NCBI RefSeq assembly: GCF_029227915.1
Contig: NC_079875.1
Coordinates: 26,112,001 to 26,176,000, forward strand
Source of the DNA: Hydractinia symbiolongicarpus
Taxonomy: Eukaryota > Cnidaria > Hydrozoa > Anthoathecata > Hydractiniidae
Direction of reading: 5' to 3'
DNA length: 64,000 nt
A model generated the notes under the pieces. It was not told where the DNA came from. It searched no databases and saw only the letters and a list, made by a program, of their open reading frames with translations. Shown here in pieces: positions 55,500 to 64,000 of this stretch (positions are counted from its first letter, which is position 1; the number at the start of each line of letters is the position of its first letter). Both the position numbers and the translations under genes were made by a program.

Positions 55500-56376
55500 C
55501 ATTTGTTTTAATTTTCTTTAAACATGTCTTCAAAAAAGAGCAGTGCGTCAGGGTAATTGTTTTTATGTACATGATATATACGCTCCGTCCTTCAAAAACG
55601 GTCCAACAAAATATGAAGAAAATCTCGCCGTGGGGTAAGTTGTGATTGTAATAACGTTATATGTTGCTTTATATGCATTGGAATATCATAAACAGCTCCT
55701 TAAAGACATTATTTGTCCGTACGAAAAAGCATATGACGAAAATATCTTATCACATGACGTTTTCAAAGCTCGTTTGAAGACTCAGTCTTGTGAGTTCTTA
55801 TGTATACCAAGCGTCGCATTATCAGAAACAGCGTCATCTCTCCACAACAATATAACTGCTTTTGCCGATCTGCGGGAAAAATTGAAGACGAAATATTTAA
55901 AACCCTTTGCGCGGTACTTGGATACTGTGGAAGACGCATTAAAAACTGTCGATTCGAAACACAAAGGATGCGATAAGGCACTTGGGATAATTTTTCACCA
56001 CGAAAGATGCCTATGTGGTGGAATATGCGAAGGTGTTGGGGAAGCTGTGTGCTTGTCTTTATAGTCTATGCACGCATTACAGTGTAGCAAGGTTTGCGTT
56101 TACCCACCCTAAATGGATAAAGGCAAACATGCTACAATGTATTCCCGATTTCGGAAGCTGTTATGGAAATCCGACCACAGATAATTACCTTGAGGGACTG
56201 TGTTTGCAGTTTGCTTCCTGTTCTTTGAGGGATGTACCACAGGATACTAATTCTATAGATTTAGATACGTTGTTGGAAAAATCCTTTTACAATGATTCTT
56301 CTCACTCTAGCGAACGGGAGCTTTCCCCAACTACAATGTACTTTGTATGTTTTAATCCCGTACTAATGTTTTCCTA
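55500..56376 (+). pseudogene. Unknown gene remnant, possible exon plus frameshifted exon
   Basis: An open stretch at about 55534-55629 (FYVHDIYAPSFKNG, YEENLAVG) ends at a strong GTAAGT donor. Downstream, 55642-56000 encodes ALEYHKQLLKDIICPYEKAY and IPSVALSETASSLHNNITAF. After a frameshift near 56000 the sequence continues as YAKVLGKLCACLYSLC and YLEGLCLQFASCSLRDV, to a stop at 56377. The continuity of protein-like sequence across the shift suggests one broken gene. It lies just outside the last segmental unit and may be the sequence that unit recombined with. No family is recognised. Confidence 0.45.
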
Positions 56377-56489
56377 ATGATCATGGATAATGCGCTGCGC
56401 CAATGTTATTTTTAATAAACATTATTGAAATGCCTTTATTTTCGATATTGCAAAATTGTTCATTAACATAACACAGAAGCGGAGAAAAA

Positions 56490-56735
56490 CACACGTACAG
56501 GCTTCTACAGTTACAAGTTGACCTGCAGTCACAGCTGACGCTCAGTGCGTTGCCTATAGCAACACAATACCGTACTGTCACAAACAACAAGACTCAAAAT
56601 AATGTTACAGCTCACGCACCGTGCGTGGACGCCAGTTACAAGGTAACCTTCGGATTCTCGTGGCGTGCAAGGTCACCAGCTTACCTAATGTTACAGCTGA
56701 CGCCCCGTGCGTAGACGCCAGTTGCAAGGTAACTA
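56490..56735. repeat. Short GC-richer repeats (GACGCCAGTTRCAAGGTAAC)
   Basis: TTACAGCTSACGC and GACGCCAGTTRCAAGGTAAC each occur twice (near 56604-56648 and 56691-56733), with a partial third similarity near 56510. The landmark GCACCGTGCGTGGACGCC is partly palindromic. Probably a small tandem repeat; function unknown. Confidence 0.55.
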
Positions 56736-58615
56736 AAATTTACCAAGTTAAAAAAAGACGCAAATCAGGGTTACTATTTAAACATTTAATTCTTTTTATT
56801 TCGTTATTTCATAAAATTCTCTTTTTTATTTTAATACTAAATTTTTATTTTTATTTTTAAATGTTTCTATTTGTTTATTTTTTGTTTTAAAAGCCCCGCT
56901 GGTCGTTATAGATAGAATAATTTAATTTTACCCCCAGATTAACGTGCACGCTGCATCTAACGGAAACAAGTTGTTTATCAACTGAAAAAAGAAATGTGCA
57001 GCAAAGAAGTAACTCTGGAAAAAGTTCATCATCAGGTTGGATTAAAGCTTATATTTGTTTTTCTATATTTCCATTTTTGTGTTCTGGGACGAGGTAAATA
57101 TTTCTAACGTGCGATGATTTAACATCACAAAAAGAACGGATTGGAAATGTTTCAGGCAATTGTATACATCTTCAATTCATTCTCTTTGGGATGAAACCCA
57201 AAAAAGTTTAGTATTCGAAGTAAAAAACTGATTGGAGTTTTATTAGGAGAACGCTAGCAAGTTATCTACTGAGAAGTAAAAGAAAACAGGCCCGTTGTTT
57301 AGATTATTTAGTAGATAAATGAACTTGTGTGTATAACGAGTTTCTAGCCGTTTCTTTCAGAGCTAAATTTTCCTTAAAAATTAAGTTTGTTGTTGTGTCT
57401 TGAGTCGGAAAATATTTTCTTTAAGCACTCATTTTGTAAGTACATACTCTGAAAAATGGTTTAGAAGTTTGGGATATCCTAAAATTATGTCTAAGCTTAA
57501 TGGTTTGTTTTAAAGATAATTAACTCCTATATATGCGGAGGTGTGGCACCCGAGGGCCAAAATATGCTGATATCAGCAGCAAATATCTGAAAATCATAAG
57601 GCAGAACCACATTTTTTCAAAATTAACCAGAATTCCTCGACGTTGTCCGTCATTTTGGCTAGCGCTGAAACTTATGACCGAGACGCGGCTGGAAGATCGT
57701 GGCTTGAAACTAAAGACGTGCAAAGAAATGCCATGAGCAGTGCAAGGGAAAGAAGAGGAATTCTTAAGTAATTTTTTTTCATTCGATTTACAAGAACTTG
57801 AGGCACCCCACAATGAGAAGCAAAGAACAGAAACGCCTTTCCGATGTCTGATAATATTTATTTTGTGATTTTAAGCTATCTAGCCAGTACCATGCCAGCA
57901 CTCCAGCGCACATTTGTTATTAAATAATTAAGTGATAAGGTACAAGAGCTAAATATATTAATTTAATGTAGCTAGCTGCACAAAAGGTTTTTTAAGGCAT
58001 TCTGTAATTTTAAATAAAAATAGCTAGGTAGTTATTTGGACCTCCAGTAACAGTGAACATGCAAGACTTAGTACATAGCATGCAAGACATGTTTCATAAA
58101 TAAGTTTCTGCATATATAAATAATTTTGTAGATTTTCAGTTATCTTTTATGAAATAACAAAATTTGGGAAAGTATAGCCAGTAAAAAAGTAATATTCGCT
58201 TGAAGTGGGAAGACCTAATTAATTGTGAGTGGCACCACACTGGGCGATTAGTGCAAAGTAAACGTGTTGCAGATCCAGGTATTTGTATTTATACGGCATG
58301 AAATTTAGATTATGTATTTAGCACTGTGCTTTAGAAGCACATTCCAACTTTCTCTGAGCTGGAGAAGGTATTTGTTCCTAAACCTGGGACACATATCTGT
58401 TTGAATTATTTTTAATCCTGAGAATCACTTAGAATGTTTTCTGTACACATGCTTGTCAAAATTGATATGCTGGTCTAAAACATGTAATACTAAGTTTTAA
58501 GTCATTATTTCAACTTTTACTGAAGTAATAGGAATTTTACTTAATATAGTTTTAGCATAGTTTTTCATACCACTGACACCAAAATGACTGCAGGGACTAA
58601 TCGGTTTGAAATTAA
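56736..58615. other. Non-coding stretch
   Basis: No supported gene. Short open frames on both strands at 57520-57813 overlap each other and lack features. TAGCTAGC lies near 57968. Confidence 0.5.
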
Positions 58616-59172
58616 TCTCCATAAAAATACACCAGTTCTGTCTGTCTGTGACTTTTGCAAAGTGGATAAAATTTCTTTGATAAAGTCTACAAAACTTCGT
58701 CTATAAATTTGTTCTGTAAATTAGCAAACTTTGACGTTAAAGCAATATTGACGTCAAAGAAAGTATATTAAGATTAGTGAAGCCATTGCATTGCACTTTT
58801 AAATTTAAGGCTAAATAACTTGGAAACGGGTGGAAATAACTGACGTCATCTCCTACGTAGGTAACTAGGGAACACCTGGGACCAATTTGGGTAAGTTTCC
58901 CAAACCTGGCTCACCATCCGTTTCAGAATGGACGGGTTGGTGACGTCACCAAAAAACCTTCAAACCCTAATATCTCTGCATCCATTTGTCAGAAGTACAC
59001 GATCCTATACATTTTCTTGATCAGCGTTTCAAGATCTATACGATATGTTATACATATTTCTGAAAAATTTTTATGTGTTTTCACAGGTCTCTGCAGATGT
59101 CAGCAAAATTTAAATGACGGTTGTTTTTCTCTGTTATCCTGCCTAAGTTTTTCCACGGGTCTTATCGACTAG
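58616..59172 (+). mobile_element. Non-autonomous Helitron 4, 557 bp
   Basis: Same family as the elements at 17328-20625, in the opposite orientation. It begins TCTCCATAAAAATACACCAG after A (58615), shares TCTGTCTGTCTGTGACTTTT, and ends TTTTTCCACGGGTCTTATCG-A-CTAG before T (59173). One arm of the 3' hairpin has decayed (AAGTTTTTCCAC). The interior is shorter and more diverged, so it is older. TGACGTCA palindromes lie near 58839 and 58940. Confidence 0.85.
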
Positions 59173-61796
59173 TTTATAATATTTTAATAACAAACTTTTT
59201 CTCTTGATGTGTTTTTATTTTCCTGCAAAAGTTGTTGCATAGCTTATGTATTAACATTAGGATAAGAACGAAAAAGTTACTGTGAGACATGGGTTTTAAA
59301 CCTTAAAAATTTCCAGCGAGAAATTTGAAAACTAATGAATGACAAAATCGCAGACGTTTATCTTCAAATTTTAAATTTTTGTTAATGTAAAGGTAGTCCA
59401 CATGAAAAAGGTTTGTGATGCTTTTTAGGAAGAAATCTTCCATATTAGCCATATGGGGTAACTTGATGAACAATGCATTTTCCTGCAATTGTTCTCAAAG
59501 CATAATTACAAAATGTAGTCTAGCTAGCTATAGCGAAAAAGTTTAATATTCAAACTTGACCTATTTTACTGAGTATTAAGTAATAAATGCTAGTTTAATC
59601 CTAAATGTAACTATAGTAGCTAAGCTACCTGTAAAAACAACATCAAACAACATCGGCTGTTCTCTTTTGTAAACAAACCCATTGGTATTTTTGTAATAAG
59701 TACCAAATTTTATGTGTTCATTTCTTGCGCTTATGAGTGTAACCAAAGTGGCCTGTACGTAAGTCCTAAAAATTTATGTCATTGGCTCACTCTTTACGAA
59801 TGACACCACGTAACATTAGGAAAACCATGCTTTGCTATTTCCCGTAACCTATACCGAGATTTGGTTGTGACATATATCAGAATTAATTGTCTTTAAATAT
59901 GAACATTTGTATGACGCACAAAATTGATTAGAAGTTTACTTTTTTATTGTATCTCAAACAAACTGAACTTTTTTTTGTCCAAGCCATGGGCCGTTACATG
60001 TAGCCGAATTGCCATTAGCTAGCTATAGTAGCTTACAGCATGCTTTTCTTTATTAAGTTATTATGTTTTCAGGCCATAGTCATGCTAAGAATATATTGAT
60101 TTGGATTGAAATATTTCGGTAGATATAAAAAATGATTCAAATGTTTATATTTTTCTTTTATGTGTTTCAGCTACTAATTATAATTTGTTTTATTTTAAGT
60201 ATAACTTTGGATTTGCAGCCGTATGCAATAGATTGAATAGCTGATTGTATATGAATTAACGAAAAATGTTGTATTTTTTTAATGATGAACCAATTATATA
60301 GTTTTAGCGTATTCCGCTTTTACGTAACGGTTGTTATACGCCTTTGATTTTTTTGGACATTTTCCATTTATATTTCATAGTTTTTTTATTATTTTTTTTG
60401 TTGCACATATTTATATTTTTAGATTTTTTGGTTGAGCGTTTGTAAACATAGAATAATGAAGATTGTGAGCAACCAGAGCTTTTTTTCTTTATCTTATTTT
60501 TACTTGCTTACTACATTACATGTTTGTGAATTGCAGTCTGCGCGTCAAGCGTTGTTTATTTTATGTTCGTTGCAATTTCTAGTGCAAAAAGACGCTCTTA
60601 CTAGATTGTCAATTATTCCAGTTCACGGATGCTGTTCTCGAAAATTAAGCATATCTATGAAATACATTTCCTAATATGTAATAAATTACTAGTTGTATGT
60701 CACGTGGACAAATTTGCCTATGACTTACAATATATAATAATTAGGTAGTTAATGCTCAAACAAGATTTAACAATTTTGTAAACAAAGAAGTCTTTTAAAA
60801 ATCTTTTTGCAAAATAAGTTTGAAGAGCATAGTAAAAAAAACACGAAGTGCTCTCCTAATAGAGAATTATTATACTAATTTTTATTTGGTTTGGGACAAA
60901 AACTTCGTTTCGAACAAATAAACACATTCACTTTTTGTCCCTTGCTGATGTTTATTACAAAGCGTGACCAAACCATTTGTCATGGTAAAATGTTTCAGTG
61001 TCATCAGAATAACCGAGAACTGTTTATCTAACACCAAAACACTATTTGTGATGAAAGATATGGTGCAAGCGAAGCAATAATGACTGGAATCTCAATTATT
61101 TCGCACAATTATCATTCGGCAAGCAGAACTTGAAATTGCTTGGCTTTTGATAAACTTGTGCGCATCAAACAACACAGAGCACTTCCATCAAACCAGGTTA
61201 TAATTGTAACGTAAAGACTATGAAACAGCTTAACAAATTGGTCGCCGTTTAATACGCCAATAATTGATCTTGAATTCAAAAATTCCGTGGTAATGTAACG
61301 CTTGCAAAAATTTCCTCACTGGTTGACATCTAGTTTCTTGTACCCACAATTCTTGATATAAAATTTTAATCGTAACATATACTTGCAGATACACGTATTG
61401 ACCATATGATCGGGATATTCCATTTGTTTCATATTTTTATCTAAATAAATACAAGATAAATAAAGTTTACAGATTAAGAATTGCACAAATGCTACACAGA
61501 AAAAAATATTTTTTTCGACAATCACCATAAAAAACAACACTTTTTCACATTTTAAAAACAAGCAGTAATTTCTTCTCACCTAAAAATGCTTTAAAAAAGT
61601 GAAGCATCCATGAACGGAAAACCAATCTGTCTAATATTGAGAAAATTTGTGTGTTTAAAACAAACACAAGACGCGCAGACTGCATTTCAAAAACTTTGTT
61701 CGTATATGTTGTTTACAAGTTTTTTTTTGTAAAACTACAACTCGGTTACACAAATATCTGTGCCTAATATTTTTCAAAAATTACCCGATTCCATTG
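59173..61796. other. Non-coding stretch
   Basis: AT-rich, with TAGCTAGC near 59520 and 60016. An 80-codon plus-strand frame (60432-60674) and an 87-codon minus-strand frame (61579-61316) are present but lack recognisable domains or splice support. Confidence 0.45.
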
Positions 61797-62060
61797 TTGA
61801 AACGCTGATCAAAATATGTATAGGATCAGACGTTTTAAACAAGCGGTTGCAGAGAAAGTTCAATAGTATCTTTGATAACGGAACACATGTCTTTCTAAAA
61901 CGGATGTATTAACCCGGTTAACCCAGTTTTAAAATATTAATTTAAGTCGTTGTTATTTTCATTCGTTCCATGATATTTAGTCTGAAATGTAAATGTGCAA
62001 TGCAATGATTTTATTTTTAGCAATAGGCGTCAACAATTATGTGCTCGCCTAAATTTTTAG
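61797..62060 (-). mobile_element. Helitron relic, interior only
   Basis: A degenerate match to the interior of elements 1-3: AACGCTGATCAA...ATGTATAGGATCA, then GCGGTTGCAGAGA, then TGTGCAATGCAATG. No ends survive. Same orientation as elements 1-3. Confidence 0.6.
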
Positions 62061-63240
62061 ACCCTACTAAATTGGGGTCAAACCAAGCTGGAAAATTCTT
62101 TTTAACAGGAAAATTACTTTTAGAATTACAAACCAACAACAAATTGCACCCGTCTCTTAGTAGAACATAAAAAATTATCATTTCTTTCGCGTAGATTAAT
62201 CAATCGAAATGCGAGAAGAACTCAACCATAAGATGAGTACATGATATTATACGTAGCTAAGATTTTATCTGTATAAATATTTTTTTTAAAAAAAATCGTT
62301 TTGAACAATTGGGTGCCATAGGATCTGAAAGACCTGACGCTATCTAATATTTCTTTAACGGAGTGACAAAAAAACAAGTGTAAGTGATTATGTTCTTATG
62401 TAACGTTTGATATCATGTTATAGCAGTAGAAATGCTTTTTATAGAATTGCCCAGTACGTCAGTTTGTATAAAGTTAAGTCACGTTGTAAGAAAACATTGT
62501 CAATGTCCTCTCGCAAGTCGCTAGAGAAATATTGTCAGGAATCAATGATTAAATGACGAAAGAAGGTTCGTGGTATTTTTCATGCAGGCAAAACAAATAA
62601 TTTTTGCTTCGTTTGTGACTAGCTGCAACAATTCCTATTGCACTTAAGTGAAAAGGTTTGACAAAGAAGCACTGTACACAAACACAAAAAGTTGTTTAAG
62701 CTTCCTTTGATAAAACAGTTTCACAAACATTGTTTCTCGTAACAAGATCTATCATAGTGGAAACTTTTAAGACACATTTAAGCCCCCGAAAGGTTGAAAA
62801 TAGTAAAAAAATATTAGAGGAGTTCTACCAGTATGTCGATATTGTTAAGGAAAGCGGGATACTTCGTTAATTATAATTTTTGTGCGCGGAATATTAATTT
62901 TCAGGAGACGTGTGAAAATATAAATAAGCGAATATACAAAGTGATTTTTTATTTTTGTAGGACCAGCTATATGCACAATTGTTCTGGAGTTGAAATGCAG
63001 GTTGGCATTTAATAAAGGGGGTTAAGTATTTGACAGCCATAAAAACGGTACGTAATGATTATATTCTACACAGCCTGCAAGGAGCGCGCAATACTTAAAT
63101 CTGTCCTAAAGGCTTGGTGCGGGAAAATAAATACGCGGGTAATTACATGTTTGAGTGTATCGCAGTTTGCTGTTTAGCGGGTAGCGGCCGTGCACGGCTT
63201 TATAGCACACGATACGTAATATATTAAAAAGTAAAAAAAA
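62061..63240. other. Non-coding stretch
   Basis: No gene, RNA or clear repeat is seen. Confidence 0.5.
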
Positions 63241-63547
63241 TCACATACAGCAATCCAGATCGTCGATTCCAACCTCTTCTGGGCTCCCACAATTGCTTTT
63301 TCCACCTTTCCATAAAATGCTGGTAAACCAAACTAAAAAAGTGATCGCAAGTTTTAACTTACAAAGATTGTAAGATTGTTCGAATTGTAAAAATTCGACT
63401 TACCATCCTTCAGTGTGACATAATTTCTTTTCTTGCTTCTGAAGTTTCTTTTGTCATTCTATAAATAAATTAAAAACAGATGCACCGTTCTTTGGATCAG
63501 GTAAATGAAAAAATAGATAATAAATCAGTAAAAACACAACTTACCAT
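63241..63547 (-). CDS. Possible three-exon mini-gene, 49 residues, or gene 3' end
   Basis: Minus-strand exons 63458-63404 (55 nt, acceptor ATAG, donor GTAAGT) and 63332-63241 (92 nt, acceptor TTTTTTAG, stop TGA) join in phase 1. The exon before them ends CCGATG before GTAAGT at 63545; since in-frame stops precede that ATG, the ATG itself (63547-63545) may be the start, split from the rest by an intron. The predicted protein has a basic start (NDKRNFRSKKRNYVTLKD) and ends WKGGKSNCGSPEEVGIDDLD-CCM. Three consistent splice sites support it, but at this length chance is possible. It may instead be the last exons of a longer gene. Function unknown. Confidence 0.4.
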
Positions 63548-64000
63548 CGGCTACTATAAACTTTTTACCCAGTCATGTTACGTTTTTCTCATCGTCAGAA
63601 ACTCTTTCCTCTCGCTCCACATGGCTTATCTCGACTAGGCGTGGATTAAAATCGTTCTGGTTAATTAATTTCTTTTCTTAAAAAGTCATGGGACATCAGT
63701 AACTGTGGTATGAATTCCCTACATGAGCAAGATACAATGTCATTATTAATTCCTTAATAGGTAGTTATAATTGAAGCGAAAAACCATTAAACTTACGCTT
63801 GGGAAATATGTTTTTATAAGATACATATTTTATAAGATACATATTTTATAATTACGGAAAGCATGCAACGTTAATATTGTAATATACTGTTTGAAAAGGA
63901 CGGTTGAGAACAATCATCAAAGTCCTAAGAATTTTTAATGTAAAAAGCTGTCATGACACTCCGTTAAAAAGTAAAGAAAAATTCTACAAACATTCCAATC
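63548..64000. other. Non-coding right edge
   Basis: No supported gene. A 16-bp direct duplication (ATAAGATACATATTTT) lies near 63817-63848. Confidence 0.5.

Noticed and set aside
60432-60674. 80-codon ORF with a hydrophobic start
   Set aside because: It looks slightly like a secreted peptide but lies in AT-rich DNA without splice, homology or promoter support.

Overview
The window looks like AT-rich, repeat-dense DNA from an animal nucleus, most plausibly an early-branching marine invertebrate such as a cnidarian; this is inference and I cannot name the species. The reasons are small genes split by GT-AG introns, a CR1/L2-type LINE, a Penelope-like element, Helitrons, a tRNA-derived SINE and large tandem satellite arrays. 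There are no operons and no convincing long host gene. Almost everything recognisable is mobile or tandemly repeated, plus a few short multi-exon genes that single-frame ORF searching misses.

Layout. 1-1510: a 0.64-0.69 kb unit in tandem carrying broken minus-strand coding sequence. 2678-3631: a two-exon partial gene with a coiled coil. 4111-4405: a patch packed with CCGTAT/ATACGG motifs. 5694-8595: a decayed autonomous Helitron (Rep plus Pif1-type helicase). 9266-12592: an intact 1108-residue LINE protein (2A-like remnant, PHD finger, endonuclease, reverse transcriptase). 13492-15836: two copies of a paired-arm element on either side of a three-exon 116-residue gene. 16152-20625: non-autonomous Helitrons with clear TC and CTAG ends, inserted in or beside satellite arrays. 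20626-25440: a large decayed transposon-like unit with a coiled-coil protein. 25950-39430: about 11 kb of 126-bp satellite, split by a 1249-bp terminal-inverted-repeat element and by a deleted Penelope-like element, with satellite orientation flipping at both. 39440-39815: a purine-rich minisatellite.

40615-43858 holds a previously hidden minus-strand gene of five exons (142 residues) with every intron in phase 0; a 32-bp RNA hairpin surrounds its stop codon. Its second intron contains the left edge of a 6.0-6.2 kb unit present 2.3 times in tandem (41272-55439). Each unit starts at a tRNA-like SINE head and the two full units carry satellite and pseudogene sequence. The duplication copied the promoter and first two exons of this gene but not its last three. 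55500-56376 is another broken coding region. 58616-59172 is a Helitron in the opposite orientation, 61797-62060 a relic of the same family, and 63241-63547 a possible 49-residue three-exon gene.

The genes do not form a pathway. The organising theme is repeat turnover: Helitrons next to satellites, insertions at satellite inversions, and segmental duplication cutting through a small coiled-coil gene.
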